This document shows positions 1 to 14,708 of a DNA stretch of 64,000 nucleotides, one piece after another (position 1 is the stretch's first letter; every line of letters begins with the position of its first letter). The stretch is from Mantamonas sphyraenae (lineage: Eukaryota; CRuMs; Mantamonadidae), in the NCBI GenBank assembly GCA_026936335.1, contig JAPMXV010000053.1, positions 310,001 through 374,000 on the forward strand, written 5' to 3'. The position numbers were made by a program, and so were the translations under genes. Below the pieces are notes generated by a model. The model saw only the letters and a program-made list of their open reading frames with translations, made no database searches and was not told the origin of the DNA.

Positions 1-555
1 CTCCTCCTTGTTCTTGTTCCAGGGCATCTTGCCCTTGATGCCCGTGATGCCACTCTTTTCGGCGCCGTCACGCAGGATGGTGAGGAAGTTGTCCAGGGTG
101 AACGTGTCCAGCTCCTTCATCATGTCCACCTGCTCCAGAAACATGGCCTCCCGCTTCTCCTCCACCTTTTCGTTGGCATACTGGTCCACCTTGCTGCGGA
201 ACCCTTCCAGGATGCCTCTGCGTTGCTGTGCCAGCGCCTGCACGCGTGTCACCACACGTGCGCTGGTCCGCCGTGTGCCCGACGCCCATGCGCCCCCCAA
301 GCCGCCACCTTCCGACCACCTTTCGCTCACCTCCACACCCACTCCATTGGTCTCGCCCACGCCCACCTGTCCTGTGTGTGGTCTGCTCATCGTACACACG
401 CCTGCCCGTGCTGTGCGTTGTTGTACCGACGCTCCCACGCGGCTCACGTGTCCTCCCAGTGCTCCGTTTGCCCTCATCATTGCTCCACGGCTGCCTGCCG
501 CCAGCACCTGGCACGCTCTGCGTACGCTCTTGCTTCGAAGTGATCGCACAAACAT
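1..555 (-). CDS. Unrecognised protein with mitochondrial-like presequence, partial at window edge
   Basis: The reading frame is open on the minus strand from an ATG at 555 to the window edge, so only the N-terminal part is visible. The first ~50 residues start MFVRSLRSKSVRRACQVL and are rich in Arg, Ser and Ala with no acidic residues, which is typical of a mitochondrial targeting peptide. The part closest to the edge (237 down to 1) is charged and helical, with LEGFRSKVDQYANEKVEEKR followed by DTFTLDNFLTILRDG. I do not recognise the family. A 93-nt in-frame segment (330 down to 238) begins GTGAGC and ends GTGCAG and is probably an intron. The start codon lies 92 bp from the divergent syntaxin start. 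The strand is supported by this continuous frame and its protein-like composition; the product is unknown. Confidence 0.5.
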   Translation of the reverse strand, partial: MFVRSLRSKSVRRACQVLAAGSRGAMMRANGALGGHVSRVGASVQQRTARAGVCTMSRPHTGQVGVGETNGVGVEVSERWSEGGGLGGAWASGTRRTSARVVTRVQALAQQRRGILEGFRSKVDQYANEKVEEKREAMFLEQVDMMKELDTFTLDNFLTILRDGAEKSGITGIKGKMPWNKNKEE

Positions 556-647
556 CCCTCTCTGAGTGTGTGTCTCACTCGGTCTGTGTGACTGGATGGA
601 GTGGATCCGCTCGCGACGCACGGGCCAAACCCGACGCGACGCGCGCT
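556..647. promoter_or_regulatory. Short divergent promoter region
   Basis: Ninety-two bases separate the start codons of the minus-strand partial gene and the plus-strand syntaxin gene. Both promoters and both 5' UTRs must lie here or overlap the neighbouring coding sequence. No TATA-like element stands out. The assignment rests only on gene orientation. Confidence 0.4.
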
Positions 648-1856
648 ATGGCCATGCTCCAGGATCCATACCATGTGGTGGAGGAGTGAGTTTTCGCATC
701 ACCTGCGTCATCCCTTTGCTGCCTGCCGCCTGCTCCGGCCCTGCTCCCTGTGGCCTGTGTGGCCTGTGTGGTCCCACCACCCGAACGATTCCCAGTGGGA
801 GAAGCAAACTCCGGCCATCTCTCACACCTGAGACACACACACACACACTCACGCACACCACCAACCCGTGTGCCCTGCTCGTGCGCAACTCAACCCGCAC
901 ACAGGGAGGTGATCACAGAGATGAAGGGCATCGACGCCAAGTTTGAACGCTGGTGCGAACTGCTGGAGAGTTGCAACACGCCAAGTCGACCGAGTTCGAC
1001 TGGGTGACAAAGGGACTGCAGTCTGGCATCAAGGGCATCGTGTTTGATCTGCGGGACCTCAACGAAACAATTGATATCCTTGTGTTTGTGTGCTGTGCCT
1101 CGTGTCGGCGTGTGCATGTGTGTGTGTGTGCATGTGTCGTGCGTCCTTCCGCGTTCCCGAATTGCCCACGTGAATTGCCCTCCCGCCGCCCCGTCCCGGC
1201 GGACACACACACTGCAAGGGCCTGTGCGTGCACCTGCCGCCATGCCGTCTGTGTTTGGTTGCCATCCTTGACTCGTATGTTGCCGTGCACCCATTGTAGA
1301 AGACAAACCAGAGGCGTTTAAGATCAGTGGGGAAGAACTGGCGCGCCGCAAGAAGTATGTGGCAGACACACAGGCCAAGGTGGACCACATTCGACAGACC
1401 ATGAGCAGTCCCAAGACCAAGGCCAAGCTGCAGGCCGACCGCGACGAGTCGCTGATGGGAGGCGCCAACGCAGGTGGAAACAGGGCTCGCAAGCAGGGCC
1501 AGTCAGACAAGTATCAGAAACTGGACGACGCCATCGAGGCAGACAACAATGACTTTATCGGAAATCAGCAAGCCATGCAGGAGCGCATCATTGAGGAACA
1601 GGACGAGGCTTTGGACGAGGTGTACGAAGGTGTGGTTCGCCTGGGCGAAATGGGCAAGACCATCCACGACGAGTTGGACATGCAGGACAGGCTTATGGAC
1701 GATCTGGACGAGAACATCGACTCGGCAAGCAGCAGGCTCAAGCGGGCCAACAAGAGCGTCAAGAAACTGCTGAAGCACAAGGACCGTGGCCAGCATGCCA
1801 CCATCTGCTTCCTCGTCATTGTCCTCATTGTACTCAGCTACTTTGTGCTCCAATAA
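648..1856 (+). CDS. STX6: Syntaxin-6-like Qc-SNARE
   Basis: Qc-SNARE expected to act in endosome/trans-Golgi membrane fusion. Exons are 648-685, 905-1073 and 1291-1856. The protein starts MAMLQDPYHVVEEEV, matching the syntaxin-6 N-terminus, and RWCELL and LNETIAIVEDKPEAF match its Habc region. The C-terminal half has the SNARE heptads with the ionic-layer Gln in ELDMQDRLMDDL, then a single tail-anchor helix (CFLVIVLIVLSYFVLQ). The reconstructed length is about 257 residues, close to the family's ~255. The first intron is GT-AG; the second is AT-AC. Around 975-983 the frame slips: one base appears to be missing between CELLESCNT and AKSTEFDW, which I take as an assembly error because both flanks are well conserved. 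The stop codon overlaps AATAAA, and the ADH5 stop lies only 8 bp away on the other strand. Confidence 0.9.
1074..1290 (+). other. U12-type AT-AC intron in the syntaxin gene
   Basis: The intron starts ATATCCTT, the full minor-spliceosome AT-AC donor consensus, and ends in CAC. A TCCTTGAC branch-site match lies at 1265-1272, so the branch A (1271) is 19 nt from the 3' end. Removing 1074-1290 joins NETI to AIVEDKPEAF in frame and recreates the conserved syntaxin-6 motif (human: ETISIVEANP). No GT-AG choice here gives both the right phase and the right residues. Confidence 0.88.
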
Positions 1857-1857
1857 A
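1852..1857 (+). terminator. AATAAA poly(A) signal overlapping the syntaxin stop
   Basis: The hexamer AATAAA overlaps the TAA stop at 1854-1856. The convergent ADH5 stop is at 1865, so the two 3' UTRs must cross. Confidence 0.55.
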
Positions 1858-1864
1858 GAGTCGT

Positions 1865-5233
<3,369 letters not shown>

Positions 5234-5456
5234 GGTCACTTGGAACAAAACTTGGCGAACGCCTTCTGGGACCACACGTCGGAATCGATCGAATGTGGCG
5301 ACGGCTACACTTGTTGCAGCGCGTGAGTGTGTGTTCTGTGTACTGTTTGCGACAACGACAACGACGACGACAACAAGCAGCACAAGCAGGACAACGACGA
5401 GGGCTGAAATCGCTGCTGCTTCCCAAGGCGGGGGTTTGTTTTCGTTCGTGCGCGCA

Positions 5457-7952
5457 TCACTCGCTCATCCCTTCCAAACCAAAATTGGACCCGGAGCCAC
5501 GCGTCATGCGCGCTGACGACACGTTGAACAGACGCACATTCGTGCCCAGCCACACGGGCGGATTCGAACTGCGCAGAAAGACCACCGACCACAGATAGGT
5601 GCCGAACCACCGCTGCGTGTTGTCGTTGCGCACATACTTCCGCACCATGATGGGATGCGGCACAGGAAGCAAACCCACAAGCTTAGTCATGTGGATAAAC
5701 TCCATCAGCTCATCCTCATCCGGCACGCTTTTGTGCGAGTGCACTGCCATCCGCCGCATCTCTGGCAGCATCGCATTCAGCAGCGCCATAATGACCCCAC
5801 ACGGCAGGCTGTGCAGCCAGCTTTCCACCCATTCCAATGTCGATGTGCCCACTGCCACATTGCCTGCGGACAATTCGGTCGTAGCCGCCGCATCCTCTGC
5901 CTCCTGTTCCTCCACCGTATCCTCCTGTTCACTCTCTGCCCCCGTGTCCTCGTCACCGTCCATCCGTACTTCCACCTCCTCCACCTCCTCTTCGTCACCC
6001 CGTTCCGCCTCCGTCTCTGCTTCCCCGTCCTCCTCCTTCTGCACATCATCTCCCTCCGCCCCGGTGCCACTCACCAGACGTCCAGTGACTACGCCCAGGT
6101 TCTGTATCTCCTCTTTCACATCGTCCATCGTGTACGTGGCCACACGGTTGAACGTGTGCCATCGACGCAGGATGAAAAACACAAGGTGTTCGCAGCCTCG
6201 GCCCTGGTACTGCAGCAGGTTGTTCATGACCTCCAGCAGGAAAGCCACCATGTTGTGTGATACATCGTCGGTAAACAGGTACTCGGGGGCTGTGTAGAGC
6301 TCAAACAGTGACACGAGCTTGCTGGCGGCACGGCGACACAGCGACTCCTGGTAGGGGCTCACATTGACCAGAATGGACATGACAAAGTAGTGCAGCTGGG
6401 TCAACTCACGCACACCATCTTCAATCAGCTTGCACATGGTCATCACCAGCAGATCTGCATGCGAGCCTGCAAACGGAGGCAAGCCGTACACGCTATCCTG
6501 CGTGTACTCTGCGTTCACCGCAAGGCCAAACTGCCGGTTGGAGCTGTAAAGGAGCAGAAAGAAGATAACCATGTGGCACATACCCACTTTGGTGGGGTCA
6601 CGACGCCCGTCCATGAGCAGGCCACAAAGCGGCCGAACCACCTCACACACATCCTCGTAGCGAAATACATACTCCATGAATCCCACGTTGAGTTCGCTCA
6701 GATGCCAAAGGATAACCAGCACCTCTTGGAACATGTTGACCTGTTTCGTGCTGCCCGGCAGGTACGTGTTGCGCGCCAACATCGGGTTGTTCAGCAGCGC
6801 AGCCAGCGCCTTGTACGCCAGTCCGTACTCCTCTTCCGTGTGCAGACCAGCCAACAGGGAGCGATACACGTTGAAGTGGTCGTGCTCCACGTGATGCTTC
6901 ATCTCCATCTCCGTCAGCGAATACCCGTGCGGGTGGACCCAGCCCGGGTTTTCGTACTGCAACAGCACAGGCAGTACCTTGACCGCCATTTCCACCAGCT
7001 CCTCCTGCGGATCGTCAGCCACCATTTGCGCATAAGGCATCCACTCATTCGGATTGTACCCAAGCACGGTGTTGAGAAGCGAGAGAAACAACCGATGCGC
7101 GTTGGGACACTGTGGTGACGTGGCCACGTCCAGCCACGGGTCTGCGCGCTGTGGAAACTGATCTGCACTCACGTAGAGCGACTGTGACAGACACACAAGC
7201 AGACAACGCAGCGTGTCCACCCTACGGCCAGCCAGCTCGCTGGTCATCTCCCCTGCAACTCGCACATGCTGTCCCCCGATGCCTTTGGCCCTGCAGAGGA
7301 GAATGGAAGTGAGTGTGAGTGTGTGTGTGTGCGTGTGTGCGTGCGTGGAGGATGGCGACGAGCGCTTTGGGACACGCTGCAGGTCGTGGGAACCTACCAA
7401 ACGTCCACCAGCAACGGCCTATCTGTGCGCATGCTGGCTTGGCTCGACCCGCTTACCGGTACGCAGAAGCCAGGCATAAACAGAAGCTCCATCAGAACGT
7501 GAATCAGCTGCACGGCCAGCGGCGTGCGTGCAAGCGGCGGAGGTCCGGTGTCGGTGCTGAATGACGAACGCACACTTCCGCTGAACGACGGCCTCGGCGT
7601 CTCTCCGCTGCTGCCCATCTCCTGGATTTCCTCCCCTTCGTCCTCAGCAGTGCTCTCTGCTCGTTGCATGCCAGCTCCTCCTGAATTGTCCTCCGCCTCG
7701 CTGCTTGTGCTTCCCACAGGGCTCGCCGGGACGCTGCTGCTGCGGCTGGCTTCCGCCTGTTCTGGATTGCCCCAGAACAGCTCCGTAAACCGGTTGTCGT
7801 CCACGTCGTCCTCAAACACAAACGGCAGCACACGCCCCAACACACGCACACAGTTGTGTGCCTGTTTCACCACCTCGTCTGTCGTTTCCCGCCCGCTCAC
7901 CACCACGTTCAAGAACGCGACGCTCTTTGGTGCACGCAGCTGTCGTCAGCAC

Positions 7953-7990
<38 letters not shown>

Positions 7991-8225
7991 CACCCAATCC
8001 CACATCTCTTCAACTCCCACATACCTTGCGCAGAAACACACAGAGGTTGCCCGAAGCGTTTGACTTGAGAAGCCGCACCTCCTTCGGCCCAAAGGCTGCG
8101 TACACATCTTCGATGGTATCTCCAGCAGCCCACATGGCCTGCAACTTGTCCTCGTCCACTGTGTCCCCCTGTACAATCTCAGCAAGACCCTTGCGCAACG
8201 AGGCCACTGACTCCACGTTGCCCAT
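5457..8225 (-). CDS. HID1: HID1-family protein (Golgi/dense-core vesicle trafficking)
   Basis: HID1 is a peripheral Golgi protein needed for protein sorting and dense-core vesicle formation in animals. Exons in transcript order are 8225-8025, 7939-7398 and 7290-5457, giving ~858 residues (human ~788). The start MGNVESVASLRKGL carries Gly2 and Ser6, an N-myristoylation motif as in animal HID1. Family matches include RVLGRVLPFVFED, SLLNTVLGYNP and the C-terminal block KLVGLLPVPHPIMVRKY with SNPPVWLGTNVRLF. Two low-complexity insertions (Ser-rich near residues 110-160 and Glu-rich near residue 670) are not family features. The first intron holds a CA microsatellite. It lies 53 bp downstream of gene A on the same strand. 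Confidence 0.92.
7957..7988 (+). repeat. (AC)n microsatellite in HID1 intron 1
   Basis: About 16 AC units lie inside the HID1 intron; on the transcribed strand this is a GT tract soon after the donor site. Similar GT tracts occur in the first intron of both DNAI2 copies. Confidence 0.9.
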
Positions 8226-8278
8226 GTCGTTCTTTGTTTTGCCACCTCCCTCGCTGCGCACATCGACCCCACTTCCCC

Positions 8279-11200
8279 CTACAAGGCTTCATCCTGCTCC
8301 CCAATCATCTGCGCTCTGCCAATGCTCACCGAAACATGGTCCACGTTGGCGTATGTGGACATGGCGTGGAAACTCTCCACACGCGCGTCAAACTCCACAT
8401 CGGCCGGATCGACCTCGGTCGCCTGTGGCAGCAAACCGTTGAAGAGCATCGACGAGTCTTGAAACCAAAGGGTGCGTTCCAACGTGCTGCTGCGACGCAT
8501 GGGACGCGGGCCGACGGATGAAAGCCGCTCGCGAATCCTCGCCAGCCGCTGCCGCTCCACCTCGTCTTTGCTGACGCTTTGCTGCACCAGCAGGAACTGG
8601 ATCACCAACTGCCGCTCTTTCATGCTGCAGTTGAGCAGACTGAGCACGAGCATGAGCAACAAGTACGTGAGGTGCTTCACAGGCTGGCCGTGAAACACCG
8701 CCAACTGGTCCCATGTCACCGACAGCACCGCCACAATGGCAAAGATGACCGCCGCCTGCTTGGTCGGCAGCAACCCGGACGACGTCACCACAATCAACAC
8801 GAGCGAGTACGACAGCTCGTACGGCACCATGTCCGCCTGCAGATTCAGAGGCACAACCGAGGTGCTCACCACCAGCAACAGCTGGATAAATGTAAACACG
8901 GATATAAACACGCTGCTGTGAAAGCTGTAGAAATCAGTGCCCACTGCACCATACATCAGCAGCAGCAGCATCGGACCCACTCCGAAACGCAGCACCGCGT
9001 GCACCACCATGGTGTTCCGATCCAGCACAAGCGCATCGTTGGCCCCGAAAATAAACAGGATGGTGCACGTGTAAAACAGCATCGCTCGTGTGATGGCCAC
9101 GTTGCCTGCGCTCAGCTCCTGCCAAAACTCGCGCCGTTGTGTTGTGTCACGCAAGCCAAAGAACCCGATCTGAGATGTCACTTCCTGCGGCACCTCCACA
9201 CGCTCCGCGTGTCCATGTCGTACTTCGCGCATCGCTTCGTGTCGCCGTGCTTCCGAATGATTCCTGCGACGCGGCGTAGCGTTGTGATCACCCAGCTGTT
9301 GCAGCAACAGGAACAGACGCTGCATGTCGTTTTCGTTGATGAAGCGCATCGCACATGTCAACAGCAGCACAGATATCCACAGAAGATTCCACACAGCAAG
9401 GTTGCCAGGACTTCCTGGCAACGTCGTGGTGCTGTAGATCAGGTATGCGATCGCGGCCAGCAACGCGCCCCACGCAAAAGACAGAAATCGTGCTCCTGCT
9501 GCGAAAGAGCACGCGTACGCAATGAGAATCGACCCACGCCCCACAGGGAACAACCTTCCGTCCACCAAGTACTTCACCGAATCGATCACCATCACACTGC
9601 CGCACAACAGGCCAAACCAAGGCGCAAACAATCGTTGCAACCATCGATCCCGAGGCGTCCATCCAAGTTTCTCCACATCCACAGACAGCACCGTCGCAAC
9701 CAACACCATCACCAAGCACCACAGTCGCCCGATCCCGATGTAAACCATGGCTGTGTCGCTGTAGCCGGACAGAAACTCCTCCTCAGCCCAAAAGTACAGC
9801 TGGGACAACGAGGCGGCGACAATCACCGAGAGGCGCGCTCGCCGCACAAACCGTCTGTGAAAGCGCTCATACACCTCCTCCAGCTCTGGACTGCGAAACT
9901 CGTGAGTCCACGCATGCACAAGCGGCGTCAACACGCCGTACAGCGAATCCAACACAAACCAGCGCAGTTCGCTCACATCCCCTCCCCCATCTGCTTCCTT
10001 CACCTGTGGCTGCGTGTCTAGGCGCGTTACTTCATGCAGATTCTGTTCCACGTGCCAATGGCGCAGTCGAGAGGCGTGCTCGTGCAGACGCGCCGATGCG
10101 TCACCGCCCAGTAGCAGCCGCCCTTTCAGCAGCGGCACCTCGGTCGACTCACAAATGCCATGCAACACAGAGAGCAAGGACGAAACAATGATTGCGTCCG
10201 ATGCGTTTGCCTCGTGCGTCACCAGCACCGCGCCAACAGACTGTTCCAGCTCGTCATGCACAAACTGCTGAAACAGCCCCACAACGTGCAACACAGCATC
10301 CAATTTGGCCTCATCGCTTCGCTGTTGCAACACCATGCTCCCGTCCAGGTTTGCATGGCACGACCACGCCAGGCGGTGGCATTCCTGAGCCACAAAGATC
10401 ATCTTTTCGCCGTGCGCTGCCAGTCGCTGTGCGTCGTGCGTCTCCTGGTCCAGCAGCTTGGACATGGGGATGTGTGGCAAGTAGATGCTGTGCCACTCCT
10501 CGCGTTGCATTTCTGCATCCTGTACCTGTGGGTCGTCGTCGCTGCCGCTGCCTTCACCTGTGGACCGGAGCAACACCTGGTTTCGATGCAGCGTGTCCAG
10601 GTGGATGCGATGCACGCCAATCATGACGTTGCTGAGAAACTCGGCACGGCGGCTTCGTTCAAGCAACCGGTTCGTGTACATGGTGGACGAACCCAACACC
10701 ACAAGCACAATCAGAATGGAGAACATGTAGCGAAGGCCTGCAAGGACGAGGACAGAGACCGCCTGCACCACAACCACTACGACCGTAATCACTGCACTGT
10801 TCTTCAGAGTCAGTGAAAAGGAACTGTTCAGCTGGATCAGCATGCGCATGGACAGAAGCATGTACGGCTGGACGTTTTCCCGGTCCAGGACGTACGACGC
10901 AAGCACCAGCAGCGACACAGCAAGCGAAATCAGCAAGCCACACATGGTGGCAAGCCGTTGGAAGCGGTTGTAGATCAACGGCATGCGACTGACCGTGTAC
11001 GCGAGCACAAACACAGGCATTCCAAACCCGATGCGAAACGTGAGCATGATGGAGAGCTGACCCTTGTCTGTCAGATTGAGCACGTCTTGCAGGCCCAGCC
11101 CAGAATGCGCCGCAAGCATGGTCACAAGCAGCACTTCGATCACTTTCACATTGCGCAACGCAATGTATGCGTCGAAATCGGCCTCCAACTTTCTCGATGC

Positions 11201-12780
11201 AAACGCATGGCGCTCTTGGTTGACCAAGACCATCTGTTCCACCTCCTTCACCGCCTTGGCCAGGATGATGGCTTTGTCCTCGTTGGGCACATCCAGCACA
11301 TTTGTGAGCAAGTCCAGATGCTGCTGCGGCCGCGACCGTCCAATGGCACCCAGTGGCTTGATGTTCGTCAATCCCACCTTGGCGGCTGCCTGTGCTTTGT
11401 CCACAGCGACAAACACACTGTTGTGCGCGTTATCGAAGCGTGCAAACGAGTAACCATACTTGGAATGTTGGTCGTCCAGTTCCTCGATGCCCACTGTGTC
11501 GGCCAGGACCACGTGCGGCTGCGTCTCTGCCTTGTCAGCCTCCAGCTCCAGCACCGTACGCTGTGCCACCTCCAAAGCCTGGCCTGAATCAGACTGCCCA
11601 GGTACGCAAATACCGTGTTGGTCACTTGCAGCGTGTGGCCAACGCTCACCGCTGTGTGAACCGAGGCCGTCACGCTGTGCACCGCTGTGGCCACGTCCAA
11701 CAGCGCCTCGGTTGCTTCGCGCATGCTCTTTGTGCCCAGTCGAAGCATGGGTGCCACGCAATACTCTCCCGTGTGTGTGTGTGTCCACCATTCCATGGCG
11801 TGTCTGTGTGCCTCCTTGCTGACAACCTCTTCCACCTCGGCAACCTCTTCTCCCGTTGCCGTGCCTGCCACACGCACCAACAGCACGTGTTGCACAGGCT
11901 TTTGGATGCCCAACTGTTGCGAAAGAATGGACAGATCCTTCTTGCCCGTGGCCTCCATGTGGGCGACCAACGCACGGCGCACCTCATCTTTTTCCCTCAC
12001 CAGGTCCAGCACCGCCAAAAACATTGTGCGGTGCACGCGCAGCACGAAAAAGTTGGCGACAAGGCCATTGATGTACGTCCAGCCAGTCACCAGGCAGTAC
12101 AGCGTGTAGGAGCCGGCCTCAGCGGCAACAGAGTCAAAATGCGACACCAGCGGCGCCAGTACATGGAATGCAAACACCCACACTGTTACAATCGCTGTTT
12201 GCCGCCATCCGGGTGTTATCATCACGTATGCGCTGAGGACAGCAAGCCAGTACCCCGAGCTGACGCTGCCGAATTGATCCCGAACGAGAAAGAGCAGCCG
12301 CGTCCCGACGCTCAGGGTCACAAACATGGCCAGTTGAACAATTTGTTGCTGACTGTGTGTGCGCACCCCCCATCTCAACATTGCCTGCCAGCGCCACACG
12401 CCGTGTCAGCGCCTCTGCCCGCCGTTCTCCTCGCCTCTCGTAAAAACGCTTCTGGCCCAACTTACCGACAGCAACAGCAACGACACGATGATTCCCAAAC
12501 GTATGGGACCCATCACCGCGTACTGTGCTTCGCTGATGTTTGGATCTGTGCTGTCCACAAAGTAGTATCCCATGTATCCAAGGCTGGCCAGTCCTGCGAT
12601 CCAGTACGCACGAACGTTGACGTCCCGGTTGCCAAACCGGTAGTGCGAGAAGCTCTCCTCCACATCGACGTCTTCAAAGGTGAGATCCAATCGGAACTGG
12701 TTGGCTCTTTCCTTGAACAAGATGGCCTTGGCCTTGGCCATGGCCTGCGCAAGCAAGCTCTCCTCGTCCGCCCCTTCCAT
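8279..12780 (-). CDS. Gene A: large polytopic membrane protein with four 6-TM modules
   Basis: Exons in transcript order are 12780-12466 and 12384-8279, ~1,473 residues, with one base apparently missing near 11575-11605. I do not recognise a named family. Four similar modules are visible, each opening with a signature of the form F-x(4-6)-E-x2-F/Y and continuing as about six hydrophobic helices: FEDVDVEESFSHY (near residue 34), FASRKLEADFDAY (~496), FRSPELEEVYERF (~932) and FFGLRDTTQRREFW (~1177). Cytosolic-looking stretches follow modules 1 and 2; the first contains VQHVLLVRVAG and SVHTAVSVGHTL, faintly like the start and the 'hxG' strand of class III nucleotide cyclases but without the metal-binding Asp residues. 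A paralogue with the same layout lies at 49341-54197. Sequence and repeats are observed; any link to cyclases or signalling is inference. Confidence 0.75.
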
Positions 12781-12816
12781 TTCCTGATTTGTCCTGCTCC
12801 CACTCACGCACGACTT

Positions 12817-14666
12817 TTACAACGCAAATGTGCGCACCATCACATGTGGACACAGCTTTTTGAACTGCTTCAAGGCCTCCTGTGTGAGCGCCCTGCAGTT
12901 GCGCACGTCCAGGAAACGCAACGAAGTCTGACACACGTCATCCGGAAACGTGCGAGGTTCCTCGGGCTCCTCATCCATGATCCATTCGTCCTCCAGCCTG
13001 TGCTTCAGTGCCAGGATGCCCAGAGTGTTGTCTGTGATGCGCTTCAGGCCGCTGAGCACCAGCGACGTCATGTTTGGCACGTTGCTCACTGCTCCATCAC
13101 CTCATCCGTGATGCCCCGTCCCTTGTCTTCAGGGGTGAGCAACGCGTCTCCGTTGCACAGTTGCAACGAAAGGAAACGCAACGTGCTGTGCACAGCCGCC
13201 CCCTCGTCCAGCAGCGCCCGTACGCCGTCGTCGGTGATGCCTGTGCACCCGTACAGATTGATCAGGGTCAGGCCCTTCATGGTGGCGATCGACTCCAGGC
13301 CTTTGTCCGTCAGTCGCACCAGTTTGTTCAGCGTCAGACGTTGCAGATTGTGGCAGTGCGGCAAACGGGCCAGGTTGGCAAAGAACACGTCGTCCAGTTG
13401 TGTGCAGAAGCCCAGATTCAGGTGCGTCAGCTGCGTACACATGCTCACCACGTTGAACAGCGGCCTGCACCGCACCCCGCAGCAATACTTCAGGTGCAGC
13501 TTCTCCACGTGCGGTCCTGCATGCCGCAACGCAAGGTTGTCCAGGTACACTCCGTCCACCTTGTGCCACGCGCTACGGAGACGCATGTTTGACCACAGCT
13601 CGTCCGCCTGGTACAGTTGGTTCCACTTGCGGCACACCCGGGCCACCACGCTCACCAAACAGTCGCTGTCCAGGAACTTGAGCACGTTCAGCTGAATGTG
13701 TTCGGGCATGTGGTCGAACCCCTCCTGTAGCACCCACTCTGCAATTTGTGTGTGTGCATGTGTGTCCAGATCCACTCCACTGCTGTTCATGCCCCGCTTG
13801 CCCTGTTCTGGCGCCTCGTAGTGTCGGATACGCAGCGGCACAGCTTTTGCCAAGGCCTCCACGCTCAGCTCCGTCTTGACATGGCCACTCTCTGTCACTG
13901 CACTCTGCACCACCTCCATTCGCAGTACCTCGTACAATGCCTTTTCCGAGTTTTCCGCCTCTGCAGCTTCCTGCTGAGCCCGTGCAAGTGCTGCCGCCGC
14001 CGCTTGCGCCGCCTCGCTGCCATTTGTTCCTCCCGCTTCGGCCTTGACAAAAAGCTCGCGCAGGACAGAGCCGCTGCGAGGCATTGTGCTGTCTTCACTG
14101 TTTACGCTCGAACTCGTCGACGTCTTTTTCGCCCTCCCTGTGCCCATCCCACTGCTGCCCATCCGCTGGTTGTAATTGGGCGTCTGAGCCAGCGGCTGCA
14201 GGTCGCTTGCGTTTCCGCTCCATTCTGCGCCCGCCGGCAGAGACGTGCCCATCCCCGTCTGATCCACAACCTCCTCTGCCGTCGTCCCTTCTGGAAGCAA
14301 ATCCGTGTCCACACTCTGTGCCTCTGCTGGAAGCGACCCAACAACCAGCTCCGCCCCTCCCTCCTCGCTTGTGTCGCTCGCTTCCAGTGCAAATGTTGGT
14401 GTCCCGTTTGTCGTCGTACGTGTGCGCGGAGACATTACCGCCGTGTCCATACTTGTGCGCCTCCCCTGTCGCTGTGTCTGCTGCAAGTCCGCTGTCAGAG
14501 ACGACGTCGTGCTGCCCACAGGCTCCACTGCCACCGGCGTGAAATCCGGCTCGTCCTCGTCGCTGCTTGTGTCGTCGTCAGACACAATCTGTGGCGACAG
14601 GAGCACCCGCTCCATGTCCACTGCTTGCGGTTCGAATTCCTCGTCCGAGGTGTCTGTATCCGACAT
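12817..14666 (-). CDS. F-box / leucine-rich-repeat protein (FBXL type)
   Basis: Probable substrate receptor of an SCF ubiquitin ligase. The ~616-residue protein has a long Ser/Thr/Asp-rich disordered N-terminus (residues ~1-300), an F-box around residues 318-365 (MPEHIQLNVLKFLDSD with RVCRKWNQL and ADELW), then cysteine-containing leucine-rich repeats such as LTHLNLGFCTQLDD, LTLINLYGCTGITDDGV and LRFLDVRNCRALTQ. The ATG at 14666 lies 37 bp downstream of the USP9X-type gene, and the stop is 36 bp before the gene A start, so three minus-strand genes are stacked closely. The frame breaks at ~13087-13090: EVMEQ ends in TGA while the next frame reads SNVPNMTSLVLSGLKRITD, a perfect repeat continuation. 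One missing G would repair it. Confidence 0.85.
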
Positions 14667-14702
14667 GGCAGGACTGGGAATCGTTGGCTCCCCAACAGCG
14701 TT

Positions 14703-14708
14703 TTCATT
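14703..14708 (-). terminator. AATGAA overlapping the USP9X-like stop
   Basis: On the minus strand AATGAA overlaps the TGA stop at 14706-14704. The same hexamer sits at or just after the stop of several other genes in this window. Confidence 0.4.

Noticed and set aside
1082-1299. A standard GT-AG intron (GTGTTT...TGTAG) in the syntaxin gene
   Set aside because: The phase does not match and the family motif is lost; the AT-AC alternative fits donor, branch site, phase and residues.
7451-7456. GTAAGC donor in HID1 exon 2
   Set aside because: It gives the wrong phase for the next exon; the donor GTAGGT at 7397 gives the right phase and family sequence (VDVWAKGIGG).
7957-7988. CA repeat considered as a CRISPR or telomere-like element
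   Set aside because: Simple dinucleotide microsatellite inside an intron; no spacers.
13050-13090. A 38-nt GTGAGC...CTCAG intron in the F-box/LRR gene that would restore frame
   Set aside because: The removed stretch encodes a perfect leucine-rich-repeat segment (SNVPNMTSLVLS) and would be far shorter than other introns here; a single missing base is simpler.
8579-13695. Long plus-strand open frames (480 and 767 codons)
   Set aside because: They are opposite gene A and the F-box/LRR gene, with His/Gln/Arg-rich compositions and no domain; the minus-strand genes explain the DNA.
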